From Planctomycetota bacterium (GTDB lineage Bacteria; Planctomycetota; PUPC01; DSUN01), in contig DAOOIT010000010.1 in the NCBI GenBank assembly GCA_035384565.1, positions 57,333-121,332 of the forward strand: a stretch of 64,000 nucleotides of DNA. The letters are read 5' to 3'. Position 1 is the first letter of the stretch. Each line of letters begins with the position of its first letter. Made by a program: the position numbers and the translations under genes. The notes under the pieces were generated by a model. It ran no database searches. It saw only the letters and a program-made list of their open reading frames with translations, and had not been told where the DNA came from. Of the stretch, positions 8,888 to 17,725 are shown one piece after another.

Positions 8888-9787
8888 TCAGCCGTGCTGC
8901 TGGAGGAAGGCGGCGACCTCGTCGTAAGTGGGGATCCCCGTGCGGCCGCCGAGGGCGCGGCACTTCAGGGCGGCCGTGGCTGAGGCGAAGCGCGCCGTGC
9001 GCGCGACGTCCCAGCCGCGCGCCAGGCCGAAGGTGAAGGCCCCGTGGAACACGTCGCCGCAGCCCGTGGTGTCCACCACTTCGACCCGGAAGGCCGGCAA
9101 GCGGCGCACCTCGCCCCCCTCGAGCCAGGCGCAGCCATCGGCGCCGAGGGTGACCATGGGCGCGATGCCGCCCAGTTCGGCCAGGCGGCGCAGGTCGCCC
9201 TCGAGCGAACCCGTGCCGCCGTGCCGGCGGGCGCACTCCTGCGAGTAGATCGGGTAGTCCACGTGGCGCAGCAGCTCCGGGATGCGATGGCCCACGCCGC
9301 CCACGTCGGCGCACACGGGCACGCCGCACGCGCGCGCGTGCCGGGCGGCGGCAATCTGGGCCTCGGGCCAACAACAGTCCACCAGCACCGCCTTCGCGTG
9401 GGCGATGCGGCCCAAGTCGAGGCCCTCGGGCGAGGGGTCCAGGCCGCGGCCGGCGAAGTAGGTGAAGTAGCGCTCGCCATCGCGGCGGTCCACGGTCACC
9501 GCGCAAGCCGGGCTGCGCCCGCCGCGGCACACGCGCACCTGGCTGGTGTCCACGCCTTCGGCCTGGAATTGCTCGAGGATGAAGCGCCCCTGGAGATCAT
9601 CGCCCACGCGGCTCCACATCTCCACGCGGCCGCCCAGGCGCGCCATGGCCACGGCCGCGGTGGCCGCCAGCCCGCCGCCCTGCACCAGGTGGTCGCTCGC
9701 GCCGACGAACCGCCCACGCGACAGATCGTCGCACAGGAAGAGATAATCCATCACCGACAGCCCGATGCTGATCAGCTCTGAGCCCAT
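8888..9787 (-). CDS. PfkB-family carbohydrate kinase
   Basis: A 299-aa ribokinase-like sugar kinase that would phosphorylate a sugar or nucleoside with ATP in the cytoplasm. It shows the N-terminal G-G-G-L-A-A-T-A-A-V-A-M-A-R-L-G motif (37-52) and PfkB signature 2 as D-T-T-G-C-G-D-V-F-H-G-A-F (239-251), with the catalytic base Asp245. The second signature usually reads DTxGAGD; the Ala-to-Cys change is tolerated in the family. The specific sugar cannot be assigned. The gene lies 105 nt upstream of the pseudokinase gene on the same strand and may be co-transcribed with it. Confidence 0.88.
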   Translation of the reverse strand: MGSELISIGLSVMDYLFLCDDLSRGRFVGASDHLVQGGGLAATAAVAMARLGGRVEMWSRVGDDLQGRFILEQFQAEGVDTSQVRVCRGGRSPACAVTVDRRDGERYFTYFAGRGLDPSPEGLDLGRIAHAKAVLVDCCWPEAQIAAARHARACGVPVCADVGGVGHRIPELLRHVDYPIYSQECARRHGGTGSLEGDLRRLAELGGIAPMVTLGADGCAWLEGGEVRRLPAFRVEVVDTTGCGDVFHGAFTFGLARGWDVARTARFASATAALKCRALGGRTGIPTYDEVAAFLQQHG

Positions 9788-9892
9788 GTCCGCGCGTCCT
9801 TCAGCCGTGTTCGTGAAGCCCCACGCTGGGGCCGGGGGAGAGTATCGGCCATGGCCGCCGGGAAGTCAAATGCCCCCCTCGCCCGCGCCCCG

Positions 9893-10058
9893 CCGGGGTG
9901 TGAGCCATTTCTGTAGAGGGCTTCTACTGCGGGCTCTCGTAGCGACAAGCGTCCCGCTTGTCGAACCGATGAAGAGAACCGCAAGCGGGACGCTCGCGGT
10001 TACTTTGCAGCGGGGCCTTCACCTGTTCCGGGGATTCTCGCATCAGAAACCAGGCTCA
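9893..10058. repeat. Dispersed hairpin repeat, copy 1
   Basis: Shares an extended block with 40436-40600: GGGTGTG, TGTAG, a C-T-T-C-T-(A/G)-C-T-G-C-G-G stretch, TCGTAGCGACAAGCGTCCC, GCTTGTCGAAC, GATGAAG and GCAAGCGGGACG. Within it CGACAAGCG pairs with CGCTTGTCG. A second stem differs between copies but stays complementary (AACCGC/GCGGTT here; GGCAGCCGCAA/TTTGCGGCTGCC there), which suggests the folded form is conserved. A shorter relative lies at 25694-25721. Confidence 0.7.
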
Positions 10059-10254
10059 TCAGGGTTTGGCGATCCCGACGCGGCCGCCATTGGGGAGCGT
10101 GCGACGGGCGCCGCGGCGCCCGCGGAGGCCATCCCATAACCCTCTATGCCCCACTGCCTTACGCCCTCCGGCCAGTCCCGCTCCCATACTTGCTCATCGC
10201 GCAGATGAGCGAATATGGCCGGAGCCGCGAGAATCGCTCATTCTCGCCCATCTA

Positions 10255-10300
10255 CCCATGCTGTATCACTCCTCGCCTCACAGGGTTGATACAGCATGGG
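10255..10300. repeat. Perfect 14-bp inverted repeat upstream of rho
   Basis: CCCATGCTGTATCA (10255-10268) and TGATACAGCATGGG (10287-10300) are exact reverse complements with an 18-nt spacer. The site is 170 nt before the rho promoter. No T-run follows, so an operator or mobile-repeat origin is as likely as a terminator. Confidence 0.65.
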
Positions 10301-10469
10301 CAGGCTGCGCCCGCCAGCCGCTCGGCGGCGCCCTCCCGGGGAACCGCCCGGTCCGCCAGGAGCTGGCATGCCCACGCCCTGCACCGGGCCAGTCACGCCA
10401 GGATCGCGAAACCCTGAAAACCCAGAAACCACCTACGATTCCGGCCCACCCTCGCTCTGTCACTCGCGC

Positions 10470-10498
10470 TTGACAGGGCGGCACGGGTTGTGTAGCCT
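10470..10498 (+). promoter_or_regulatory. Promoter for rho with a long leader
   Basis: TTGACA (10470-10475), 17-nt spacer, TAGCCT (10493-10498). It leaves an untranslated leader of roughly 180 nt before ATG 10687. Rho genes in other bacteria often autoregulate through their leaders, so this leader may do so here. Confidence 0.6.
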
Positions 10499-10686
10499 AA
10501 GAAGAGCGTGGTCCGGCTTCCCGACGGTACGCCGCGCCGCATGGCAGGCCTTGCCCGCGGCCAGAGCACCAAGTCATCCGTCTCTCCACGATTCGGCCGA
10601 GAGTGGCCCGGCTCCATTCGTTGCGGCCTCCGCCGCGGGCAGGGCAGCGCCTTGCCGGCGATCCCAAGGACAGGAGTTTCCGTTCG

Positions 10687-11796
10687 ATGCCCGAGCTTGT
10701 GCGTGGCGTGTTGACGATGCGCAGGGACGGCAACGGCTTGCTGGTGGACCCCGAGCACATGTTCCGGTCCCACGGAGCGATCGCGTCGGTGCCGCGGGGG
10801 CTCATCCGCGAGTACGGCCTGGTGGACGGCGCCCGGCTCGAGGGCACGGTGCAGTCGAACCATCACGCGGCGCGCGTCATGCACGACGTGCGCTCCGTAT
10901 GCGGCCTGAGCCCCGACCAGTTTGCCCGGCGCACGCCCTTCGACCGGCTGGTGAGCATCGCGCCGAACAAACGCTACCACATCGGGCGATCCACGAAAAT
11001 GACGATGCGGATCATGGACCTCTTCTGCCCGATCGGCAAGGGGACGCGTGGGCTGATCGTGAGCCCGCCCAAGGCCGGCAAGACCACGATCCTCGAGGAC
11101 CTGGCCAATGCCGTGCTGGACGAGGAGCCCAGCGCCCGGGTGATTGCCCTGCTGGTGGACGAGCGGCCCGAGGAGGTCACCACCTTCCGCCGCACGACCA
11201 AGGCCGAGGTCTGGGCCTCCAACATGGACCAGTCGTACGCCGACCACGTCACCCTGGTAAGCCTCGCCCTCAACCACATCCGCTGCGAGCTGGAGTGCGG
11301 GCACGACGTCATGGTGCTGTGCGACTCGATCACCCGCATGGCCCGGGCCTTCAACGTGGAGGGCGGCGGCTCGGGGCGCACCATGACCGGCGGCCTCGAC
11401 GCCTCGGCCATGCAGATTCCCCGCCGCTTCTTCGGCATGGCCCGCAACATCGAGGGCGGCGGCTCCGTCACCGTGCTCGCCACGGCCCTGGTGGACACCG
11501 GCAGCCGCATGGACAATTTGATCTTCGAGGAATTCAAGGGCACCGGCAACTCGGAGATCGTGCTCGACCGCAAGCTGGCCGAGCTGCGCATCTTCCCCGC
11601 CATCAACGTCAGCGCCAGCGGCACCCGCCGCGAGGAGGAGCTGTACACGCCCTTCGAGATGAAGATGGTCCGCCGCCTGCGCCGCGTGCTGGCCGACCGC
11701 CAGCCGGCCGAGGTGATCACCCACCTTGTCTCCGCGATGCGCAGGGCCAAGACCAACGAGGAATTCCTCGCCAACCTCCCCGGGGCCGATGAGTAA
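10687..11796 (+). CDS. rho: Transcription termination factor Rho, lacking the N-terminal Rho_N helix domain
   Basis: 369 aa against about 419 in E. coli. It terminates transcripts as a hexameric RNA-dependent ATPase. The OSB RNA-binding region is visible from about residue 15 (S-V-P-R-G-L-I-R-E-Y-G-L), but no helical Rho_N domain precedes it. Conserved ATPase parts follow: Walker A P-P-K-A-G-K-T-T (127-134), catalytic region L-L-V-D-E-R-P-E-E (155-163), Walker B V-L-C-D-S-I-T-R-M-A-R-A (210-221), R-loop F-K-G-T-G-N-S-E (283-290) and the Q/C-terminal S-G-T-R-R-E-E-E-L (311-319). The start at ATG 10687 has AGGAG 10 nt upstream. An in-frame GTG at 10603 would add 28 residues but has no ribosome site. 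The stop is 10 nt before the next start. Confidence 0.93.
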   Translation: MPELVRGVLTMRRDGNGLLVDPEHMFRSHGAIASVPRGLIREYGLVDGARLEGTVQSNHHAARVMHDVRSVCGLSPDQFARRTPFDRLVSIAPNKRYHIGRSTKMTMRIMDLFCPIGKGTRGLIVSPPKAGKTTILEDLANAVLDEEPSARVIALLVDERPEEVTTFRRTTKAEVWASNMDQSYADHVTLVSLALNHIRCELECGHDVMVLCDSITRMARAFNVEGGGSGRTMTGGLDASAMQIPRRFFGMARNIEGGGSVTVLATALVDTGSRMDNLIFEEFKGTGNSEIVLDRKLAELRIFPAINVSASGTRREEELYTPFEMKMVRRLRRVLADRQPAEVITHLVSAMRRAKTNEEFLANLPGADE

Positions 11797-11806
11797 AGGA
11801 TCGCCG

Positions 11807-13063
11807 ATGGCGGAACAGACGAACACGGCGGATGAGTGGGACCGGCTGAGCCGACGTGGCTTGCTGAAGCTCGGCGTGGCGGGCACGCTGGGCCTCGGCG
11901 CGGCCACCACGGCCGCCCAGGCGGCCGAGGCCGCCGCACGGCTCGAAGAGGCGAAGGCGAAGCTGGCCTATCTGACCCGCCCCGAAGCCTTCCGCGAGTT
12001 CAACCGCGAGAAGCCGCCCCTCCCCCAGCTCTCGCCCGAGAAGCGCCGCGAGGCCGGCCTCGACCCCGAGACCTGGCAGTTGGAGGTCGTGCCCGACCCG
12101 CAGAGCAACAGCCAGGTGGCAAACCCGCTGTCGAAGGAGCGCGGGACGGCGCTGACCTGGAAGGGGCTGATGGCGCTCGCCGGGAAGCACGCCGTCCGAT
12201 TCCTGCATGTCCTCACCTGCACGAACATCCCCGATCCCCTCGGCATGGGGCTGTGGGAGGGCGTGCCGCTCCGCGACGTACTCTGGCTGGCCAAGCCCAC
12301 GGGCAACGTCCGCCGCGTCATCTACTGGGGTTACGACAACGGCGACCCGAAGCAGCGGTTCATCGTCTCCCTCCCCATCGGCCGCGTGCTGGAGGACCCG
12401 CCCGGCGAGCTGCCGGCCATCCTGTGCTACAAGCTCAACGACCAATGGCTCGCGCCGAGGAACGGTGGGCCGGTGCGCCTCATCGTGCCCGGGGCCTACG
12501 GCAACAAGTCGGCCAAGTGGCTTACCCACGTCGTCTTGTCGAATAGCTTCCAGGCGAACGACACCTACGCGCTCTGGAACAATGACGTGGAGAGCCCGAT
12601 GAAGACGGCCGCCCGCTTCCTCCACGTGCCGAAGGAGGCCAAGGCGGGCGAGCCGTTGCCTCTCGTGGGCATGGCCCAGGTGGGCATGTCGGGCCTCCGC
12701 CAGGTGCAATACGCCATCGAGCCGGAGGGCGCTCCTCCGCGACCCGACGACCCGTACTTCACCCAGTGCGACTGGCGCGACGCCGAGGTGCTGCCGCCGC
12801 CCAGCGATTGGGGCGGGGGCCTGCCCGACGGCAAGCTGCCGCCCATCCCCCTCCAGTTCGACCCGGCCACGGGCAAGCCGCGCACCTGGCCGCTCCGCTA
12901 CACCATCGTCCACTGGGCCGCGCTGGCGCCCGGCCTCGCCGCCGGGCGCTATCAGTTGCGCTGCCGCACGATTGACGCCAATGGCGCTGCTCAGCCCATG
13001 CCGCGCCCCTTCCCCAAGGCCGGCAACAACGCCATCCACCAGACCCCCATCACCATCACATAA
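11807..13063 (+). CDS. Tat-exported molybdopterin-dependent oxidoreductase (sulfite oxidase family)
   Basis: 418 aa. The N-terminus has a twin-arginine signal (S-R-R-G-L-L-K-L-G, then a hydrophobic stretch ending A-A-Q-A), so the protein folds with its cofactor and is exported. The body is a SUOX/YedY-type Mo-pterin domain: the conserved cysteine ligand is C138 in V-L-T-C-T-N, followed by the family pattern W-E-G-V-P-L-R-D-V-L-W and later P-V-R-L-I-V-P-G-A-Y-G-N-K-S-A-K-W. A dimerisation-like Ig region fills the C-terminus. The acceptor or donor is unknown. ATG 11807 follows AAAGGA; an earlier ATG (11789) overlaps the rho stop but lacks a site. No heme partner gene is adjacent. Confidence 0.87.
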   Translation: MAEQTNTADEWDRLSRRGLLKLGVAGTLGLGAATTAAQAAEAAARLEEAKAKLAYLTRPEAFREFNREKPPLPQLSPEKRREAGLDPETWQLEVVPDPQSNSQVANPLSKERGTALTWKGLMALAGKHAVRFLHVLTCTNIPDPLGMGLWEGVPLRDVLWLAKPTGNVRRVIYWGYDNGDPKQRFIVSLPIGRVLEDPPGELPAILCYKLNDQWLAPRNGGPVRLIVPGAYGNKSAKWLTHVVLSNSFQANDTYALWNNDVESPMKTAARFLHVPKEAKAGEPLPLVGMAQVGMSGLRQVQYAIEPEGAPPRPDDPYFTQCDWRDAEVLPPPSDWGGGLPDGKLPPIPLQFDPATGKPRTWPLRYTIVHWAALAPGLAAGRYQLRCRTIDANGAAQPMPRPFPKAGNNAIHQTPITIT

Positions 13064-13143
13064 GGGCCTGCCCCGAACATGCCCACCTGCTCCCTCTCCC
13101 ACGGGGCTTACCCTTGCCCGCATGTTCTCGAGAACCTGCTTTA

Positions 13144-13205
13144 GCCCCCGAGGGGGCATTTGAGGGTCGCCCTGGGCTACGGCCCGGTCGCCCGCGTTCG
13201 CGGGC
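13144..13205. terminator. Hairpins after the molybdopterin oxidoreductase gene
   Basis: GCCCCC/GGGGGC (13144-13157) and GCCCGCG/CGCGGGC (13190-13205) can each fold tightly. An outer pair GAACATGC (13075-13082) and GCATGTTC (13120-13127) lies just upstream. Probably transcription termination; no clear U-tract. Confidence 0.4.
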
Positions 13206-13262
13206 TACGGGCCCTGACATGTGGGCAAAGATGAGGGTTTGAAATCCCCCTGGGGCGGAGGT

Positions 13263-14267
13263 ATGATGCAGGGGAGAGGACAATTCTGGAGCGCGCTGGT
13301 GAGACCCGTGCACTTGATGGCTATCCTGTTCGCATTGGCTCCGGCGGCGCAGGCAGGGGCGCTGCCGAAGAGCACGGTGGACCGCGTGGCGGCGGCCTGC
13401 GTGCTCATCCAGGCCATCGAGGGCCGAGAGGGGAGCGCCGGCTCGGGCTTCTTCGTGGGCCGCAACGAGGTGCTCACCAACTACCACGTCATCAAGAACG
13501 CCGCCGAAGGCGGGGCCAAGGTGACGCTGGTGATGGGCGCCGACCCGAAGACGCGCAAGCTCGCCAACGCCGATGTGGTCGCGGGCGATGAGGACCTCGA
13601 CCTCGCCCTGCTGCGCACCGACCAGCCGTCCGTCCACATGCTGCGGTTCGCCACCGAACGCTCGCTCCAACTCACCCAGCCGGTGTGGGTGGCCGGCTTC
13701 CCGTTCGGCGCCAAGCCGGGCCTCGAGGTCACCCTGACCACAGGCACCATCTCGGCGCTGCGCCACGACGACGACACCGGCACGCTCCGCCAGGTACAGC
13801 TCGACGCGGCCGTGAACCCCGGCAACAGCGGCGGGCCCGTGGTGGACGCCGCGGGGAACGTGGTGGCCGTGACCGTGGCGGTGGTGAAGCCATCTGTGGG
13901 CAGCGGCATGGCCCTGGCCATCCCCTGTGGCGCAGCCGAGGCGTTCCTCAAGGCGGCCCGCCAGGCGAAGCACCGCTCGATGCGTCTCCAGGTGACCGGG
14001 CGGTTGCCCGTCCGCAACGTGCGCGTCACCGGCGGCCAGAAAGTCGAGGAGATCTGGGGCACCAGCCTGCACATCACGCTCCGCAGCACCCGCGACACCG
14101 ATGAGCTGCCCACTCTCGCGGTCGAGGTGCTCAACCGCCGCCGCGAGGTCGTCGCACGCGAGACCCTCGAGGTCGGCGCCCTCGACGCCCGCGAGGAGAA
14201 GACCCTGAGCCTCCGCCTGCGCGGCCTGGGCTTCGACGACGTGGCGGCCTGCCGGATCGCCGAGTGA
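13263..14267 (+). CDS. Secreted trypsin-like serine protease (HtrA-like, no PDZ)
   Basis: 334 aa. A signal peptide (hydrophobic LMAILFALAPAAQA, cleavage near residue 31) is followed by a chymotrypsin-fold protease with the full catalytic triad: H75 in N-Y-H-V-I, D113 in D-L-D-L-A-L-L and S189 in N-P-G-N-S-G-G-P. This matches the protease half of HtrA/DegP. No PDZ domain follows; the last 100 residues form a beta-rich domain that I do not recognise. It would act in the periplasm in protein quality control or processing. Start: tandem ATGs at 13263 and 13266 follow GGAGG; the in-frame ATG at 13221 is an alternative without a clear site. Confidence 0.88.
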   Translation: MMQGRGQFWSALVRPVHLMAILFALAPAAQAGALPKSTVDRVAAACVLIQAIEGREGSAGSGFFVGRNEVLTNYHVIKNAAEGGAKVTLVMGADPKTRKLANADVVAGDEDLDLALLRTDQPSVHMLRFATERSLQLTQPVWVAGFPFGAKPGLEVTLTTGTISALRHDDDTGTLRQVQLDAAVNPGNSGGPVVDAAGNVVAVTVAVVKPSVGSGMALAIPCGAAEAFLKAARQAKHRSMRLQVTGRLPVRNVRVTGGQKVEEIWGTSLHITLRSTRDTDELPTLAVEVLNRRREVVARETLEVGALDAREEKTLSLRLRGLGFDDVAACRIAE

Positions 14268-14324
14268 CGTGGGCTGCATGGAGAGCGAAAGGCGGCTGGG
14301 AGTGGCTTGGGGACGAGGGCCGCG

Positions 14325-16391
14325 ATGGCTGCTCTGAAATCCGCAATCCGCAATCGTCAAGCCCCGATCGCTCTCTACGCTGTCCTCCTCCTGGCTGCCC
14401 TGCTCCGCGTGGTGCCCCTCGGGCTGTCGAACCCGCGCTTCTTCCACGTGGACGAGTGGGACTTCGTGCAGTCGGCCGTGGGCATGTGGGCCGAGGGCAC
14501 GCTGGACCCCGGCGCGCCCTACGTGCATCCCGGCCTTTACCGCTACTCGATCGCGGCAACCTATCCCCTGGTGTCGCTCGTCGTCCCCGATTCCGTGGAC
14601 CGCAAGTGGGTGCCCTACGTGGCCGGGCGGCTCGTGAGCGCGGCGACGGGCGTGCTGGCCGTGTGGCTGGTGTATCGCCTCGCCCGCCGCATCCTGCCCG
14701 TGGGCGGCGCGCTCGCCGCGGCGCTCATCCTGGCCGTCGCGCCGCTGCACGTGCAGTTCTCGCACGTCGCCAAGCCCGATATCATGTCGGCGATGTTCGT
14801 GGCGCTGGCCACCCTGCTGGCATGGCGCCTGGCCGAGGCGCCCCAGCGGCGGCTCTACGTGTGGGCCGGCGTGGCGGTGGGCCTGGCCGTGGCGTCGAAG
14901 TACAGCGGCATCGTGGCTGCCGCGCCGGTGTTCGTCGCCCATCTGGCCGCTCCCAGCAGCCGGGCGTGGTGGAGGCGGCTGGCGGACCCGCACCTGTGGG
15001 TTGCCGCGGCGTGCAGCATCGTGGCCTTTGCTGTCACGTCGCCCTACACGCTCCTCAAGCTCGGCAGCGTGGGGGAGGGCTACCGCATTCTCATCGCCCG
15101 CCCGCCGAACCCCGAGGCGTTGCCCCAGGCGCCGGCGCTGGTGCAGTTGTGGGACCAGGCGCTGAGCTGGGTGACGCCGGCGGTCATGGTGCTCGCCGTG
15201 ATAGGCGCCGTGGTGTGGCGGCGCGAGAGGCAATGGGCGGCCCTGGCCGTCGTCGGCTCAGTCGTCGTGGCCACGGTGGCGATGCTGTCGCTGTGGGCGG
15301 TGCAGCAGCCGTTCTACCTGCTGCCGCTGGTGCCCGCGATGGCGGTGCTCGCGGCGGCGCCAGTTGCCCGGATCGGCGCGTGGCGGCGATGGGCGGGGGG
15401 CGCGCTGCTCGTCCTGTGCCTTGTGCCCTCCGCGCTGCGGAGCGCGGAGGAGATCGTTCGCCTCTGGCAGCCCGGCACGCGGCAGCTCGCGAGGGCCTGG
15501 CTGGAGAGGAACCTGCTGAAGCCGCCGGGCTATATCCTCCGCGACTACGACAGCCTGGAGTCCACCGCCGAGGACTCGCTGCCCGTCATAGACGCCGGGT
15601 TCGGCTTCTACGACAAGGTGGACCGCGGCTATCTGAAGCGGCACGGCATCACCCACTTCGTCCTCAGCGACACGGCGGCGGCGACGGTGCACCTGACGCC
15701 CGAGGCTGCGCAACGCCGCTCCGAGGCCCACGCACGGCTCGTCGCTCTCGGTGAGCGACTGGTCCGCTTCCTCCCCAGCCGTTGGCGCGAGGGGCCGGGC
15801 ATCGAGGTCTACAAGGTCAAAGACAGCGTGCTCGTGGAGTTCGAGCGCGAACGCGAGCAAGCCGCCGCCGATGCCCGCGCGAAAGTGAAGGCCGTCGAGG
15901 ACAAGCTGGCCACGCGCCCCGGCGATGCGGCGTTGCACCTGGAGGCCGGCCGTCTGCTGTGCGACCTCGCCGCCCACAGCCGCGCTGACGAGCTCACGGC
16001 GATCTGGGAGCGCGCGGGCGAACACTTCCGCCAGGCGGCCCTGGCCAGCCCGAAGAGCGGCGACGCCCCCTACAACCAGGGCTGCCTGTACCTGCGCATC
16101 GCGGCCTGGACCACCAGCGCCCGGGGCCCCGAGGCGGCCGGCGCCTGGTTCGCCCGCGCGGCCGACGCCTTCCGCGCCGCCATCGCACGCGACCCCAGCC
16201 AGGCCGACTACCATTTCAACCTCGGCTTCGCCCTCTGGTCGGCCGTAACGCCCAACGAGGCGGCCCGCCGCCACGCCATCGAGGAAGGCACCAAGGCCTT
16301 CCGACGCGCAACGGAGCTGGACCCCGACATTCGCATCCCCGACCCCCACATCCTCGCCGTCGCCGAACGCGGCCCACAGCCGATGCATTGA
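14325..16391 (+). CDS. GT39/ArnT-type membrane glycosyltransferase with C-terminal TPR-like region
   Basis: 688 aa. The first hydrophobic segment (about 14-34) is followed by F-F-H-V-D-E-W-D-F with D43-E44, the acidic pair of the first outer loop that defines the PMT/ArnT clan. About ten membrane helices run to residue 375. The enzyme would move a sugar from a polyprenyl-phosphate donor to an acceptor on the outer face of the membrane. After the helices come a soluble domain and, from about residue 520, helical repeats of TPR type. The ATG start at 14325 is preferred to the TTG at 14307. The gene opens a glycan-related group with wecB, a GT2 and a methyltransferase. Confidence 0.82.
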   Translation: MAALKSAIRNRQAPIALYAVLLLAALLRVVPLGLSNPRFFHVDEWDFVQSAVGMWAEGTLDPGAPYVHPGLYRYSIAATYPLVSLVVPDSVDRKWVPYVAGRLVSAATGVLAVWLVYRLARRILPVGGALAAALILAVAPLHVQFSHVAKPDIMSAMFVALATLLAWRLAEAPQRRLYVWAGVAVGLAVASKYSGIVAAAPVFVAHLAAPSSRAWWRRLADPHLWVAAACSIVAFAVTSPYTLLKLGSVGEGYRILIARPPNPEALPQAPALVQLWDQALSWVTPAVMVLAVIGAVVWRRERQWAALAVVGSVVVATVAMLSLWAVQQPFYLLPLVPAMAVLAAAPVARIGAWRRWAGGALLVLCLVPSALRSAEEIVRLWQPGTRQLARAWLERNLLKPPGYILRDYDSLESTAEDSLPVIDAGFGFYDKVDRGYLKRHGITHFVLSDTAAATVHLTPEAAQRRSEAHARLVALGERLVRFLPSRWREGPGIEVYKVKDSVLVEFEREREQAAADARAKVKAVEDKLATRPGDAALHLEAGRLLCDLAAHSRADELTAIWERAGEHFRQAALASPKSGDAPYNQGCLYLRIAAWTTSARGPEAAGAWFARAADAFRAAIARDPSQADYHFNLGFALWSAVTPNEAARRHAIEEGTKAFRRATELDPDIRIPDPHILAVAERGPQPMH

Positions 16392-16398
16392 AGGAACT

Positions 16399-16431
16399 GG
16401 GAAGGAACTTCTTGAAAGACAGTTCCTCCCC
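16399..16431 (+). terminator. Hairpin after the GT39 gene
   Basis: AGGAACT (16403-16409) pairs with AGTTCCT (16421-16427), extended by GGG/CCC outside one mismatch. It sits between the GT39 stop and wecB start. Confidence 0.35.
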
Positions 16432-16493
16432 AGACCCCTGTTCAAGAACTCTCGCGCTGGACAGGCGGCGGCAAACCGAGTATTCTTCGTGGC

Positions 16494-17618
16494 ATGAGCA
16501 AGTTGCGTCCGTTGCTTCTTTTCGGCACGCGGCCCGAGGCGATCAAGATGGCCCCGGTGGTGCTCGAGTGCCGCCGACGGCCCGAGGCCATTGACCCCAT
16601 CGTGTGCGACGCCGGCCAGCACCGCGAGCTGCTCGAGCCCGTGGTCGAGTACTTCGGCCTCCGACCCGACCGCCAGCTCGACGTGATGCGCCCCGGCCAG
16701 TCGCTGGCCGAGCTGACGAGCGCCTCGCTGCCGGCCATTGACGCCTTGCTCGCCGAGCTGAAGCCCGACTGCCTGGTGGTGCAGGGCGACACGACGACCG
16801 TGATGGCCGCCTCCCTCGCCGCCTTCTACCGCTCGGTGCCGCTGGCGCACGTGGAAGCCGGCCTCCGCACCGGCAATCTGCGCGCGCCCTGGCCCGAGGA
16901 GCTCAACCGCCGCATCGTCGGCCTCTCCGCCGCCGTGCACTTCGCCCCCACGCGCCGCGCGGCCGATGCCCTCCTCGCCGAGGGCGTGCCGCCCGCCGCT
17001 GTGCACGTGACGGGAAACACGGTGATTGACGCACTGCTGTGGACCGTCGAACGCGAGCGCGCCCGTTCGGAGCACTGGGAGCGCAGGCACGCCGCGCTCG
17101 GCTCGCGCCGCCTGGTGCTCGTCACGGGCCACCGCCGCGAGAACTTCGGGCCGGGCCTCCAGGCTGTCTGCCAGGCGATCGCCACCCTCGCCAAGCGATT
17201 CCCCGACGTGGCCTTCCTCTATCCCGTGCACCTGAACCCCCATGTGCTGGTGCCGGTGAGGCAGATGCTGTCGGGCCGCCCAAACGTCCACCTCACCGAG
17301 CCGGCCGCCTATCCTGAATTCGTGTGGCTCATGCAGCGCGCGACGCTCATCCTCACCGACTCGGGCGGCGTGCAGGAGGAGGCCCCTTCGTTGGGCAAGC
17401 CCGTCCTCGTGACGCGCGAGACCACCGAGCGCCCCGAGGCAGTCGAAGCAGGCGCCGCCGAGCTGGTCGGTACCTCGTTCGAGGCCATCGTGGACCGCGT
17501 GAGCCTGCTGCTCACCGACGAGGCCGAGTACGCCCGCCGCCAGTTCGCCGTCAGCCCCTACGGCGACGGCCAGGCGGCGAGGCGCATAGTGGGGGTCCTT
17601 GAGAAGATGAGAGGTTGA
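16494..17618 (+). CDS. wecB: UDP-N-acetylglucosamine 2-epimerase (non-hydrolysing)
   Basis: 374 aa, the family's usual length. It interconverts UDP-GlcNAc and UDP-ManNAc in the cytoplasm for surface polysaccharide precursors. Hallmarks are all present: F-G-T-R-P-E-A-I-K-M-A-P near the N-terminus, V-Q-G-D-T-T-T in the middle of the first Rossmann half, H-V-E-A-G-L-R-T-G, then T-G-H-R-R-E-N-F-G, H-L-N-P and the nucleotide-sugar motif L-T-D-S-G-G-V-Q-E-E-A. It is followed by a GT2 and a methyltransferase on the same strand, separated by inverted-repeat elements, which supports a role in a cell-surface glycan. Confidence 0.94.
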   Translation: MSKLRPLLLFGTRPEAIKMAPVVLECRRRPEAIDPIVCDAGQHRELLEPVVEYFGLRPDRQLDVMRPGQSLAELTSASLPAIDALLAELKPDCLVVQGDTTTVMAASLAAFYRSVPLAHVEAGLRTGNLRAPWPEELNRRIVGLSAAVHFAPTRRAADALLAEGVPPAAVHVTGNTVIDALLWTVERERARSEHWERRHAALGSRRLVLVTGHRRENFGPGLQAVCQAIATLAKRFPDVAFLYPVHLNPHVLVPVRQMLSGRPNVHLTEPAAYPEFVWLMQRATLILTDSGGVQEEAPSLGKPVLVTRETTERPEAVEAGAAELVGTSFEAIVDRVSLLLTDEAEYARRQFAVSPYGDGQAARRIVGVLEKMRG

Positions 17619-17704
17619 GTGGATGGGTGGATGGATGAATGAGAAAGAGGCAAGAGGGCGTTCGTTGCCCTCATTCATCCAATCATCCATTCCTCCATGC
17701 ATCC
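17619..17704. repeat. GGATGGATG-type inverted repeat, copy A
   Basis: A run rich in GGATGG/GGATGAATGAG (about 17621-17643) faces its complement CTCATTCATCC, ATCATCC and CTCCATGCATCC (17670-17704), with an inner stem GGGC/GCCC. It fills the gap between wecB and the GT2 gene. A similar element lies after the GT2 gene. Confidence 0.65.
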
Positions 17705-17725
17705 CCCTGTGGAGAGAAACCCGAC

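Larger units (their letters stand above)
9788..10686. other. 900-nt non-coding region upstream of rho, rich in inverted repeats
   Basis: No convincing gene is seen; the open frames here lack ribosome sites and family features. The region holds a copy of a dispersed hairpin repeat (about 9893-10058), an 8-bp inverted repeat ATGAGCGA/TCGCTCAT (10205-10212, 10234-10241), a perfect 14-bp inverted repeat (10255-10300), a distant inverted pair AGGGTTTGGCGATCC (10061-10075) and GGATCGCGAAACCCT (10401-10415), and the rho promoter. Confidence 0.7.

Noticed and set aside
5477..8983. A 1168-codon open frame on the plus strand
   Set aside because: Antisense to the pseudokinase gene, with low-complexity Arg/Gly/Leu content and no ribosome site.
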